From Bacillota bacterium (GTDB taxonomy: Bacteria > Bacillota > Clostridia > Clostridiales > Clostridiaceae): 37,996 bases of DNA. The stretch's first letter is position 1; each line of letters begins with the position of its first letter. The notes beneath the pieces are model-generated. The model saw only the letters and a list, made by a program, of their open reading frames with translations, was not told the origin of the DNA and searched no databases. The position numbers and the translations under genes were made by a program. The DNA is taken from positions 1-37,996 of the forward strand of contig JAJXWJ010000007.1 in the NCBI GenBank assembly GCA_021781655.1, in the 5' to 3' direction. Of this stretch, positions 7,081 through 13,918 are shown in pieces.

Positions 7081-7401
7081 ATGAACAAAATATCTAACCA
7101 GTTAAAAGGCATTACAGAAAATACTATTGAATTAGAGTGTAGGCACATCCAGGAGTATAAATATGAAGAGGTGGAGAGCACAGAAGAATATATGAGACTA
7201 CAAAAGGAGCTTAATGAGGTTAGCGATAAAGTACGTAATTTGGTGCCCAAAGAGATATTCTCCTTAGTTGAAAAAATAGAAGAGAAAAGGTTGGCACTAA
7301 ACTGCTTGGAGCAAAGCTATTATTTTAAACAGGGAGTTATTTCTGGATTAACAGAATTAAAATTTTTAGAAGAATATATGAACGTAGTTCAAGGGCTATA
7401 G
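7081..7401 (+). CDS. Hypothetical helical element protein
   Basis: A 106-aa charged, mostly helical protein. The central heptad-like part (YMRLQKELNEVSDKVRNL) suggests a short coiled coil. No catalytic motif or membrane segment is seen. Such DUF-like proteins of about 100 aa are common in clostridial phage early regions. GAGGAGG sits nine bases before the ATG, inside the end of the previous gene. It is followed after nine bases by the 54-aa gene at 7411. Confidence 0.65.
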   Translation: MNKISNQLKGITENTIELECRHIQEYKYEEVESTEEYMRLQKELNEVSDKVRNLVPKEIFSLVEKIEEKRLALNCLEQSYYFKQGVISGLTELKFLEEYMNVVQGL

Positions 7402-7410
7402 GAGGTACTT

Positions 7411-7575
7411 ATGGGAAGGTTAGAATATTCGTTTGACAATACGGAAGATAAAGAGAATTTTATTTCTGATTTATTAAGGCATAAGCATCATAGGGTAAAA
7501 CATATAAGTAAAGAATACGGTGGTAAAGGCAAAAGTCTATACAGAAAAATACGCATAGACTTAGCTAAAAAATAA
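7411..7575 (+). CDS. Small basic element protein, unknown
   Basis: A 54-aa protein, acidic at the start and strongly basic and His-rich later (LRHKHHRVKHISKEYGGKGK), ending RKIRIDLAKK. The charge suggests nucleic-acid binding, but no family is recognised. AGGAGGTACTT lies directly upstream of the ATG. It probably belongs to the same transcript as 7081-7401, and the hairpin region at 7579-7625 begins right after its stop. Confidence 0.65.
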   Translation: MGRLEYSFDNTEDKENFISDLLRHKHHRVKHISKEYGGKGKSLYRKIRIDLAKK

Positions 7576-7578
7576 AAG

Positions 7579-7625
7579 CTTACTTGGAAAGTAAGTCTTG
7601 TAACTCGCAATTACAGCTTACTTCC
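7579..7625 (+). ncRNA. Mutually exclusive hairpins (attenuator-like)
   Basis: CTTACTT (7579-7585) can pair with AAGTAAG (7589-7595) across a three-base loop. Alternatively GGAAAGTAAG (7586-7595) can pair with CTTACTTCC (7617-7625), leaving one bulged base, with an inner GTAA/TTAC stem. The two structures share 7589-7595 and cannot coexist. This is the form of an attenuator or structured leader, 80-120 bases ahead of the gene at 7705. No ligand or protein is suggested by the sequence. Confidence 0.45.
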
Positions 7626-7704
7626 TAGACAAGCATTAGTCAAGCAGGTATTGATATTTTATATTGTGAAAATACATGAAAAAAATTAAGGAGGAATTTT
7701 GATA

Positions 7705-7959
7705 ATGATAAAAATAAGATACAAAGGAATATTATATAGATTAAAATATGTTGATTTTGCAAGATTTAGCAGTTGTTTAATGAAGAAAAATGGAAAGATA
7801 GATATATTTATTGATAAAAAATTGCCTGAAAACAAAAGAAGTAAAGAGCTTCATTTGATTTTAAGAGGAAAAAGAAAGATTAACACATATTCTTATTATT
7901 CAAAAACGCAAACGCTTGCGATTTTAAAGCAAGGCAAGAATATTATTAATTTATATTAA
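7705..7959 (+). CDS. Hypothetical basic element protein
   Basis: An 84-aa basic protein with beta-strand-like N-terminus (IKIRYKGILYRLKYVDF) and C-terminus (TLAILKQGKNIINLY). No family recognised. A TTG at 7699 is in frame, but AAGGAGGAA (7688-7696) places the ATG at 7705 better. The last third of the gene contains one copy of a 24-bp inverted repeat (7902-7925) encoding SKTQTLAI, so the reading frame and a possible DNA-binding site overlap. Confidence 0.6.
   Translation: MIKIRYKGILYRLKYVDFARFSSCLMKKNGKIDIFIDKKLPENKRSKELHLILRGKRKINTYSYYSKTQTLAILKQGKNIINLY
7902..7925 (-). repeat. 24-bp inverted repeat, right copy
   Basis: Exact reverse complement of 6762-6785 over 24 bases. It lies within the coding region of the 84-aa gene. 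Together the pair frames about 1.1 kb of small genes. Confidence 0.8.
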
Positions 7960-7982
7960 TAAAAAGGAGATGCAGAAATAAT

Positions 7983-8090
7983 ATGTCAGTACCAATATTT
8001 TTAGCCTATATTGATTACTGCAAGGAAAATGATATAGTTCCAGATACAGAAGAGCTTCAGGAATGGAAAAGGAAATATAATAATAGATAA
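7983..8090 (+). CDS. Micro-protein, 35 aa, unknown
   Basis: A 35-aa frame beginning MSVPIFLAYIDYCKEND and ending EWKRKYNNR. It has AAAAAGGAGATG about eleven bases before the ATG and lies 23 bp after the previous gene. Its last bases (ATATAATAATAGATAA) are repeated at the end of the next small gene. It could be a real small phage-type protein; the support is the ribosome site and the tight spacing. Confidence 0.45.
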   Translation: MSVPIFLAYIDYCKENDIVPDTEELQEWKRKYNNR

Positions 8091-8105
8091 ACGAAAGGAA
8101 ATAAT

Positions 8106-8219
8106 ATGATAGGTTTAGGTTTAATAACTATAAGTGTTTCAGTATTTTGTAATCTTCTTGAAATTAGAAAATTGAGATTAAGATTACAAAAATTAGAGGA
8201 AAAATATAATAATAGATAA
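8106..8219 (+). CDS. Small membrane protein, 37 aa
   Basis: A 37-aa frame with one hydrophobic segment (GLGLITISVSVFCNLL) followed by a basic, coiled-coil-like tail (EIRKLRLRLQKLEEKYNNR). It looks like a single-pass membrane protein with a cytoplasmic tail. GAAAGGAAATAAT precedes the ATG. It ends with the same KYNNR codons as the gene before it, so one 3' end may derive from the other. Confidence 0.45.
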   Translation: MIGLGLITISVSVFCNLLEIRKLRLRLQKLEEKYNNR

Positions 8220-8297
8220 ATTTAATTTGGTTATTATGTAAATTAATGTAGTAACCACATTAAAACATTAATATTATTAGATTTACAGTAAATTTTA

Positions 8298-8444
8298 TGT
8301 TATAATAAAGATAAAGATAAAAATAAATATTGTGAGTACTGCATCTATAAGATGTAAGGCATTAAGAATTTAATGGCCGCAGGAAATATTCTAACGAATT
8401 CAGTTTTGAATTGGTTGATTATTTCCTGCGGTTATTTTATTTTT
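8298..8444 (+). ncRNA. Extended -10 promoter followed by a short structured RNA and terminator
   Basis: TGTTATAAT (8298-8306) is an extended -10 promoter element. About 70 bases downstream, CCGCAGGAAATA (8377-8388) pairs perfectly with TATTTCCTGCGG (8420-8431), 12 bp, with a smaller GAATT-type helix in the loop, followed by a T-rich tract 8432-8444. A smaller hairpin GCATCT/AGATGT lies at about 8341-8356. The unit would make an RNA of about 130 nt ending at the terminator, or a leader that controls the membrane protein gene at 8468. No known riboswitch class is recognised. Confidence 0.6.
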
Positions 8445-8467
8445 CTACAGAAAGGAGATGTTTATAC

Positions 8468-8569
8468 GTGCTTAATTTTTTATGGGGCTTATTAATATTT
8501 TTTTTTATTTGGTCAGTAATTGTTATTATTTTTGCAATATATGTTACGAAAAAAATGTTTAAAAAATAA
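8468..8569 (+). CDS. Very small hydrophobic membrane protein, 33 aa
   Basis: A 33-aa protein that is almost entirely one transmembrane helix (LLIFFFIWSVIVIIFAIYV) followed by a basic tail TKKMFKK. It starts at GTG 8468, with GAAAGGAGATG nine bases upstream. Size and form resemble small phage membrane proteins and type I toxin peptides, and it follows a strong terminator hairpin. No family assignment is possible, and toxicity is a guess. Confidence 0.6.
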   Translation: MLNFLWGLLIFFFIWSVIVIIFAIYVTKKMFKK

Positions 8570-8590
8570 TTTCTGGACAGGAGAATTGCA

Positions 8591-8716
8591 TTGGATGAAA
8601 AAGCAAAACAAAAGCGCAACCAGTACATGAAGCGGTGGCGGGCTAATAACAAAGATAAGGTAAAAGCCGCACAAGAACGTTACTGGGAAAAAAAGGCTCA
8701 AAATAGTAAGACATAG
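8591..8716 (+). CDS. Small basic phage-type protein, 41 aa
   Basis: A 41-aa, strongly basic, helical protein starting at TTG 8591, with GACAGGAGA upstream. The pattern QYMKRWRANNKDKVKAAQ followed by RYWEKKA is one I associate with small conserved proteins of clostridial and bacillus phages, possibly DNA-binding. The function is unknown. It directly follows the hydrophobic gene at 8468 and probably shares its transcript. Confidence 0.6.
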   Translation: MDEKAKQKRNQYMKRWRANNKDKVKAAQERYWEKKAQNSKT

Positions 8717-9075
8717 TTATATAGAATATCCGTAAATATGAAATCATACAAACGGTAAAATGGTAATCATTAATTTGAGCTTAAAAAAAAGAAACAAGGA
8801 GAGGATAAAACATAAACAATAGAATATATTGCAAATTTTAACTGGAAATCTTAATTGAGAATAGAAGGGTAGAAAAATAAAGTATATAGCAAATTAAAGA
8901 AATTATAAGCAAAATTGATGTGTATGATAGTTAATTAAATAAAATAACTCGCACACATAATGAAAAAGTTATGTATCTAAATTGGTGATTTTACCCTCTA
9001 AATACTGATAATTTGAGAAAAAATTGATTAATTAAATGGAAAATAAAAAAAATTAAAAGGAAGAAAGTGGATAGT
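8717..9075. other. Non-coding stretch inside the element
   Basis: About 360 bases, very AT-rich, with stops in all frames. I see a small dyad ACATAA/TTATGT (8956-8972) and AAGGAGAGG near 8798 with no start codon after it, perhaps the trace of a lost gene. No clear promoter, repeat or RNA is visible. Confidence 0.5.
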
Positions 9076-9296
9076 ATGAATGAAATGGAGACAGCTTTAA
9101 AAGGCTTAAAAATTGGAGCTATTAAAAGGGTTATGGGTTCATAACTGATAATAAAGGGAATGATATATTTTTTCACTGTAGCAATGTTAAAAAGCCTAGA
9201 TTTAATAATTTAAAAGAAGGCGATTCGGTTAATTTTACAATAGGAATAACAGAAAAAGGCTTTATTGCTGAAAATATAAAGTTAATAAAATGGTAA
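9076..9296 (+). pseudogene. Cold-shock-domain protein gene, frameshifted
   Basis: The first frame reads MNEMETALKGLKIGAIKRVMG and stops at 9142. The -1 frame continues from about 9138 as FITDNKGNDIFFHCSNVKK, then NNLKEGDSVNFTIG and GFIAENIKLIKW to a stop at 9294-9296. Joined, this is a cold-shock (CSD) nucleic-acid-binding protein: GxIKRVM, GFIT, DIFFHCS (RNP2-like) and the basic/acidic loop are in the right order. One base appears to be missing between GTTATGG and TTCATAAC, probably with loss of the KGFG residues. A programmed -1 shift is possible, but no correctly phased slippery heptamer is present, so a decayed gene is more likely. Confidence 0.75.
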
Positions 9297-9316
9297 TTAA
9301 ATGGAGGAATGAAATT

Positions 9317-9517
9317 ATGGAAACTTTAAGGCAAGTTAAAATTAATAACCCTGAAGAGTATAGCAAAATTGTTGCAATAGCAGCAATAGAAGGCATAAAA
9401 ATTAATTCTCAGATGACATTAGAAGAGTTTAAAAGTGAATTGTATGAAAGTACCGTTACTAGAAAAACGTTAATTGATAAGATTTCAAATGCAGGAAATA
9501 AAGCTTTAAGAAGATAA
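9317..9517 (+). CDS. Hypothetical element protein, 66 aa
   Basis: A 66-aa protein (METLRQVKINNPEEYSKIVA, then LEEFKSELYESTVTRKTLID) with helical, charged composition. No family recognised. A longer frame opens upstream at 9290 but would overlap the cold-shock remnant; GGAGG at 9304-9308 points to the ATG at 9317. It is 14 bp upstream of the coiled-coil gene, and the two probably form an operon. Confidence 0.65.
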   Translation: METLRQVKINNPEEYSKIVAIAAIEGIKINSQMTLEEFKSELYESTVTRKTLIDKISNAGNKALRR

Positions 9518-9531
9518 TTGGAGGGATAATA

Positions 9532-10245
9532 GTGGAAAATCTAAAAAGCAGAGTTGATAGTCTAATAAGTCAAGTTAATTCAATAAACTTGAAAATTACT
9601 GAAAAAGTTAAAAGCCTTGAAATTAAAGCACAAGGATTAAAGAGCAATATTGATGTTTTGATGCAGGATTTAGTTAGATATGACTTAAATGAGGATGTAA
9701 AAGCGCAGAATAAAACTGATGAAAAGATAAGTAAATTGAGGTTAGAACATAATGAAATAATGGCTAAAATTGAAGCATACAAGCAGGCTTCGAGTGGAAA
9801 AGATTTAATTATTAATGAATTGCCGGGATTATTTGATACCTTAAAAAAACAACTAAATGATAGAAATACAGAGGATTTAAATAATCACAATGAAGTTGAA
9901 AGGATAAATCAAGAAATATTATTGCTTCAAAATAAGAAAAAAGTTTTAATGGATCAGATGCAATTATCTTCCTACAGAGATTCAGTTGATAGGAGAGAAA
10001 TATCAAGACTAATACCGTACCTGGAACCAAGACCAGTTGAGAAAAATAGCGAAGAAAATTATCTAAGAGCATTAGTAAATGGTGCTGATAGCAAAGCATT
10101 AGAAATGTATTTAGTAAAGCCAAGAGATACAAAACCTAATATACCATATCAAGGTATTCCAAAGATGACAACTAGAGAGATTTCAAAACAAACAAGACCA
10201 AAAGAAGTCAATGATCTTGAAAGATATCATCATTACAATTGGTAA
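9532..10245 (+). CDS. Long coiled-coil protein of unknown function
   Basis: A 237-aa protein starting at GTG 9532 after TTGGAGGGATAAT. Residues about 1-75 and 95-145 have heptad patterns (SLISQVNSINLKITEKVKSL; VERINQEILLLQNKKKVLMD), so it should form a long coiled coil. The C-terminal 60 residues are Pro-rich and basic (YLEPRPVEKN, KPNIPYQGIPKMTTREI), ending ERYHHYNW. Size and position just ahead of the packaging gene would suit a capsid-interference or scaffold-like protein, but nothing in the sequence proves it. I do not recognise the family. Confidence 0.65.
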   Translation: MENLKSRVDSLISQVNSINLKITEKVKSLEIKAQGLKSNIDVLMQDLVRYDLNEDVKAQNKTDEKISKLRLEHNEIMAKIEAYKQASSGKDLIINELPGLFDTLKKQLNDRNTEDLNNHNEVERINQEILLLQNKKKVLMDQMQLSSYRDSVDRREISRLIPYLEPRPVEKNSEENYLRALVNGADSKALEMYLVKPRDTKPNIPYQGIPKMTTREISKQTRPKEVNDLERYHHYNW

Positions 10246-10410
10246 TATTTTAGTGGAGTGTGTATGATATAGCATACTCCTACAATCATTTTAATATCAT
10301 GATTAAGGAAATAAGAAAAAATATGATGATATTAATGTAATATAAGTAATAACTATGGAATATTTTGGACTAAAAATCAATTTGTAGGTACTTCTACACG
10401 AAAAACTTTA

Positions 10411-10462
10411 TTGCGCACGCCGATGGCCCGAAATATTTCTAGCTATAAAATTTTTTTAGGGC
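10411..10462 (+). other. GC-rich patch before terS, candidate cos/pac site
   Basis: TTGCGCACGCCGATGGCCCG (10411-10430) is strikingly GC-rich in a region otherwise near 25% GC. It is followed by an interrupted dyad GCCC...GGGC (10426-10462). It lies 30-80 bases upstream of the terminase small subunit gene, where cos sites and TerS recognition sites often sit. The packaging role is inferred from composition and position only. The flanking 10246-10410 contains a GTATG/CATAC hairpin near 10258-10285 that may end the preceding transcript. Confidence 0.4.
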
Positions 10463-10493
10463 ATTTCCTTCCCAAATAAGTGAGGTGTAAAAA

Positions 10494-10961
10494 ATGGAAA
10501 ATTATATAAATGCTACTGAAATGGCAAAATTATTGAGATTATCAGTGAGAAGAGTAAACCAACTTGTAAAAGAAAATATACTTAAAAAGGAAATTGACGG
10601 GAAATTTAATATTTATGAATCACTAGATTCATATTACTCTTATAAATTTAAATCTAACGAAGAGCTAAATTATGAAATCGAGCACACATTACTTGAAAAA
10701 GCTAAAAGAGAAAAGGCAGAAATAGAGCTAGAACAACTTAAAGGTAGTTTATTATATGCAATAGAGGTTGAGGAGTTAATGGCAAATATGATTTTAACAT
10801 GTAAATCAAGGTTACTTTCTATACCTACAAAATGTGCAGCTAAAATCATAGGTAAAACAGATATTTCATTAATAACAAATGTTATAAAAAATGAAGTCTA
10901 TGATGCACTTAATGAATTATCGCAAATTCCTGCTGAAAAACTAGGGGAAGAATCAAAGTAG
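10494..10961 (+). CDS. terS: Terminase small subunit, Nu1-like
   Basis: A 155-aa protein that would bind the packaging site and direct DNA to a large terminase. The N-terminal HTH (NATEMAKLLRLSVRRVNQLV) followed by a wing (KKEIDGKFNIYESLDSYYSY), then a helical central part (LEKAKREKAEIELEQLKGSL) and LSIPTKCAAKIIGKTD, is the order seen in Nu1-type small terminases. No large terminase or portal gene follows; the next genes are a sigma factor and a recombinase. A lone terS is a hallmark of packaging-redirecting satellites. The ATG has GTGAGGTGTAAAAA upstream. The product could also be a remnant of a deleted prophage. Confidence 0.82.
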   Translation: MENYINATEMAKLLRLSVRRVNQLVKENILKKEIDGKFNIYESLDSYYSYKFKSNEELNYEIEHTLLEKAKREKAEIELEQLKGSLLYAIEVEELMANMILTCKSRLLSIPTKCAAKIIGKTDISLITNVIKNEVYDALNELSQIPAEKLGEESK

Positions 10962-10996
10962 CTATTATTATTTTAACTATAAGCGGGTGATTTTAG

Positions 10997-11773
10997 GTGA
11001 CAAATGAGGAATTAGTAGAATTATACCAAAATGGAGATAAACAAGCCTTAAATAAGCTCATAGAAAAAAATATAGGTATAGTGTATAAGTTAGTTAATAA
11101 ATTTTACGTAGAGGGTACGAATTCTATAGATAAAGAAGATTTAGAGCAGGAAGGATTTTTAGGATTAATAGCTGCAGCTGATAAATATAAATTTGATATT
11201 GAAAATAGAGCTAAATTTATTACATATGCTGTATATTGGATATACCAAAAGATACAAAGGTTTATTAATTCAAGGAATACGAATACAGAAACAAGTTTAA
11301 ATTTACCTATATGGGAAGATGGAGAAACAGAGCTCCTTGATTATATAGAAGATGTAGACTATGGTTTTGAGAATGTAGAGAAAAAGCTATATTCGCAGCA
11401 GTTAAGGAAAGAATTAGATCAAGTAATGCGTGAACGACTAACATTGAAAGAAAGGGAGATATTAAAACTTCATTATGGATGGGATAAAAATAAAATCATG
11501 AATCCAGGAGAAATAGGAAGTCTATTTAAATGCACTTCTTCATCCATAAGGAACAATGAGAGTATCGCATTAGGTAAAATAAGAAGGTCTCCATGGGGAG
11601 TTAGAAAGGCGAAAGAACTCGCAATTAATAAATGCAGTAGCTCATTTAAATCTATACATAAAAGATTAGATTATTTAGATTGGGAAAACAAATATCTTAA
11701 AGATAGTGAGTTTGATAAATGGTGCAAAGAGTATATAGAAAAATATAATATGGAAGCGAGTGTAAATCACTAA
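10997..11773 (+). CDS. Sigma-70 family RNA polymerase sigma factor of the element
   Basis: A 258-aa sigma factor. Region 2 is clear: DLEQEGFLGLIAAADKY, then RAKFITYAVYWIYQKIQRFI, a region 2.4-like helix for -10 recognition. A region 4-like segment (MRERLTLKEREILKLHYGW, then PGEIGSLFKCTSSSIRNNES and KIRRSP) follows. A further 60 residues of basic tail are unusual. It starts at GTG 10997; GCGGGTGA upstream is a modest ribosome site. In clostridial phages such sigma factors drive late transcription, so this one may switch on element late functions or respond to a helper. It lies 35 bp after terS. Confidence 0.88.
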   Translation: MTNEELVELYQNGDKQALNKLIEKNIGIVYKLVNKFYVEGTNSIDKEDLEQEGFLGLIAAADKYKFDIENRAKFITYAVYWIYQKIQRFINSRNTNTETSLNLPIWEDGETELLDYIEDVDYGFENVEKKLYSQQLRKELDQVMRERLTLKEREILKLHYGWDKNKIMNPGEIGSLFKCTSSSIRNNESIALGKIRRSPWGVRKAKELAINKCSSSFKSIHKRLDYLDWENKYLKDSEFDKWCKEYIEKYNMEASVNH

Positions 11774-11791
11774 AAAGTAGGAGGTGAAATT

Positions 11792-12697
11792 ACGGATAGT
11801 TTTACTGTCAAAACAGAAAATATTGAAATTAAAGAAGAGGAAAAACAAGTTTATTTAAAAATATTAAATAGAATTCCGATTAAATATAAAAAAATTGCTG
11901 AAAATTATATAATTAAAAAGGTAGATGAAGGCAAAAGAATTGAAACGATTAAAGGATATTTTAATGATTTGATTCAATTTTTTAATTATTTAGACCTGAA
12001 AGAAATAGCTATATCTGATATCACTTCAAAAGAAATAGAATTGTTTAAGTCCAAACTATTGAGAGATGGATTAAAACCAAAATCTATCAATAGAAAACTT
12101 ACGTCGATAAATCAATTTCTGAAATTTTTAGATGCCCAGGTAAAGATGCGAAAAGTTAAGGAGCAGAAGCAAAACTTTTTAAATGATGTAATAACAAAAG
12201 AAGAAATAGAAAAGATTTTAAAACATTGCAATATAAGAGATAAAGCAATTGTAATGACACTTTGGAAGACTGGCATGAGAGTTTCGGAGTTATTACAATT
12301 AAGGGTTAAGGATATAGGAAAAGACAGTATTGATATTGAAGGAAAAGGCGGTAAACATAGAGATATATTAATTACTGCTGAACTAAATGAAATTTTAAAA
12401 GAATATTTAAATGTTAGGTTGCCTACTGCAAGAAATGAGCTTTTTACTGGTGAAAGAGGAGCATTAAAAAGAGGATCAATTAATAAAATACTGTTTAAAT
12501 ATGCTAAGATTGCGAGAGTTAGAAAAGAAAAGGTTCATCCACACAACTTTAGACATGCATTTTGTAAAGCTCTTGCAGATAAAAAAGTTAGTATTAATAT
12601 TATAGCAGATTTAGCAGGACATCAAAGCCTAGATACAACAAGAATATATACAAGAAATACTAAAAAGGAATTAATGAGGATAATAGAAGATATATAG
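11792..12697 (+). CDS. Second tyrosine recombinase (XerC/D-like), ACG in place of start codon
   Basis: The open frame runs from TAA at 11771 to 12697. Catalytic residues are present: R in GMRVSELLQLRVKDI, the HNFRHAF box, the AGHQSLDTTRIY segment with its H and nucleophile Y. The N-terminal SAM-like domain begins ILNRIPIKYKKIAENYI. A perfect AGGAGGTGA (11779-11787) is followed at seven-base spacing by ACG, then GATAGTTTTACT, with ATT three bases earlier as the only other nearby candidate. The first conventional start, TTG 11969, has no ribosome site and would remove part of the N-terminal domain. An ATG-to-ACG change or true non-AUG initiation explains this. Such recombinases often follow the sigma factor in clostridial phages. 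About 301 aa from ACG. Confidence 0.8.
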   Translation, partial: TDSFTVKTENIEIKEEEKQVYLKILNRIPIKYKKIAENYIIKKVDEGKRIETIKGYFNDLIQFFNYLDLKEIAISDITSKEIELFKSKLLRDGLKPKSINRKLTSINQFLKFLDAQVKMRKVKEQKQNFLNDVITKEEIEKILKHCNIRDKAIVMTLWKTGMRVSELLQLRVKDIGKDSIDIEGKGGKHRDILITAELNEILKEYLNVRLPTARNELFTGERGALKRGSINKILFKYAKIARVRKEKVHPHNFRHAFCKALADKKVSINIIADLAGHQSLDTTRIYTRNTKKELMRIIEDI

Positions 12698-12712
12698 AAT
12701 TATTGATTAAGG

Positions 12713-12744
12713 GTACTCATGAAATGTGGGTACTTTTTATTTTT
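12713..12744 (+). terminator. Rho-independent terminator after the recombinase
   Basis: GTACTCAT (12713-12720) pairs with GTGGGTAC (12726-12733) with two G·T pairs around a five-base loop, directly followed by a T-rich tract to 12744. It closes the terS-sigma-recombinase transcript. Confidence 0.75.
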
Positions 12745-12831
12745 GTATACAGTAATATGAAAAAATGAATAAAAAGGAGGAATTTTTTGTTTTTTGTAGA
12801 AATATTGAACGAGTAAGGAGGCGAATTTTGA

Positions 12832-13314
12832 ATGAAAAAATTAATATATGTATTAAGAAAGAGTCAACGAAATAATATGTATTATGCTATTTTTATAGCT
12901 CAAATTTTATTTATAGTGGCATATATCTTTGCAAGTAAGAATTTAGTAAAGCCTGCAGGAGCAGTTCAAGCTTTTTATTTTCTTTTTAAATATCCAGGAG
13001 AGTATTTCTTGTCAGTTTTATTTGGAATAGTTGCTTGGATAATCTGTTGTTGCATAATATTATCAGTTTTGCGTGAGGTACCAATAGTGAAGGAATTAAC
13101 TGATGAAGATGATGGAAGAGTATACTATGATTATCGAAGATATGAGTATTTAGATGACATACCTAGGAATAAATATATAATATACATTATAATATCATTA
13201 GTTTCATTGATTATAAATTTTGTATTTGTAAAGTATCTATTTTCATTACTATTCTTATTAGCTATTGCTGTTGGTATAATGCTTTTATATGGATGGTTAA
13301 GTACTAATCGTTAG
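12832..13314 (+). CDS. Four-helix integral membrane protein, unknown
   Basis: A 160-aa membrane protein with four predicted transmembrane segments: about 18-36 (YYAIFIAQILFIVAYIF), 58-80 (YFLSVLFGIVAWIICCCII), 116-136 and 138-155. An acidic, Tyr-rich loop (ELTDEDDGRVYYDYRRYEYL) lies between helices 2 and 3. No family recognised. AAGGAGG sits ten bases before the ATG. A nine-codon frame with its own AAAAAGGAGG (TTG 12787 to TAA 12816) lies just upstream and could be a leader peptide. The gene is alone between a terminator and the next promoter, so it is probably accessory cargo. Confidence 0.65.
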   Translation: MKKLIYVLRKSQRNNMYYAIFIAQILFIVAYIFASKNLVKPAGAVQAFYFLFKYPGEYFLSVLFGIVAWIICCCIILSVLREVPIVKELTDEDDGRVYYDYRRYEYLDDIPRNKYIIYIIISLVSLIINFVFVKYLFSLLFLLAIAVGIMLLYGWLSTNR

Positions 13315-13439
13315 GTATATAGGTAAATAATAAAAAGCGTAGATAAAATGATTAATATTAAAGTGATTATTTTTATAAAAAGTGGTATAAATATTCAAAA
13401 GCACTTACTAAGTAAAAATAGGTGATTATTAATATTTTA

Positions 13440-13514
13440 AAGTGTTATAGAAGCACTAAAAAGTGTTAAAAAGTGTTTAAAATGCTTCACAAAAATTGAA
13501 AATTGTTATACAAT
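13440..13514 (+). promoter_or_regulatory. Promoter with phased decamer repeats upstream of the three-gene cassette
   Basis: A promoter TTCACA (13486-13491), 17-bp spacer, TACAAT (13509-13514) lies about 105 bases before the GTG at 13619. Immediately upstream are AAGCACTAAA, AAGTGTTAAA and AAGTGTTTAA at 13451, 13461 and 13471, exactly ten bases apart, and another AAGTGTTA at 13440. Repeats phased to one helical turn usually mark cooperative protein-binding sites. The regulator is unknown. Confidence 0.55.
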
Positions 13515-13618
13515 ATAGAAAAGACATTAATTAATAACACATGGACAAGCGTAAATGCTTGTTTTTTACATATTTAAAATTTGAAATTAATGTAATTGGC
13601 TACATATGGAGGTTTATT

Positions 13619-13918
13619 GTGAACAATAAAATAAAAGAAAGAAAAGATATAAAAATAATACCTAATGGATTTGGTATTAAATTAGAATCTGATAAAAAAG
13701 ATTATAATTTTATTTTGACGTTTGGAGATATAGATAAAGATAAAAACAAAGCTGAGATTTTATCAGAAATACAACTTAGTAATATAGCCTTCAAAAATGT
13801 TTTCAGAGCAATACTCGATACTATTGAAGAATATCAAGATAAAACTGGAATTGATATATTTGAGCAAGTTATTGAAGAGTATGAGAAAGAAGGTGCCAAT
13901 GATGCCGATTCAAAATAG
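13619..13918 (+). CDS. First gene of a three-gene accessory cassette, unknown
   Basis: A 99-aa acidic protein starting at GTG 13619, chosen because GGAGG (13608-13612) is correctly spaced; a longer frame from 13541 has no such site. It begins basic (MNNKIKERKDIKIIPNGFGI) and continues with strand-rich FILTFGDID and helical NVFRAILDTIEEYQD. No family recognised. Its end overlaps the next gene by about 17 bases, so translation is probably coupled. In a HEPN-type cassette a small first gene can be an antitoxin or regulator, but that is speculation. Confidence 0.6.
   Translation: MNNKIKERKDIKIIPNGFGIKLESDKKDYNFILTFGDIDKDKNKAEILSEIQLSNIAFKNVFRAILDTIEEYQDKTGIDIFEQVIEEYEKEGANDADSK

Noticed and set aside
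8437-8701. Minus-strand hydrophobic proteins opposite 8468-8716
   Set aside because: They are shadows of two small plus-strand genes with good ribosome sites, and they lack their own.
9120-9145. Programmed -1 frameshift in the cold-shock gene
   Set aside because: AAAGGGT is present but not in the phase needed for a slippery X-XXY-YYZ site, and no downstream stimulator is evident.
12787-12816. Nine-codon leader peptide gene before the membrane protein
   Set aside because: It has a ribosome site, but a frame this short can arise by chance and its codons show no regulatory pattern; it is only mentioned in the neighbouring entry.
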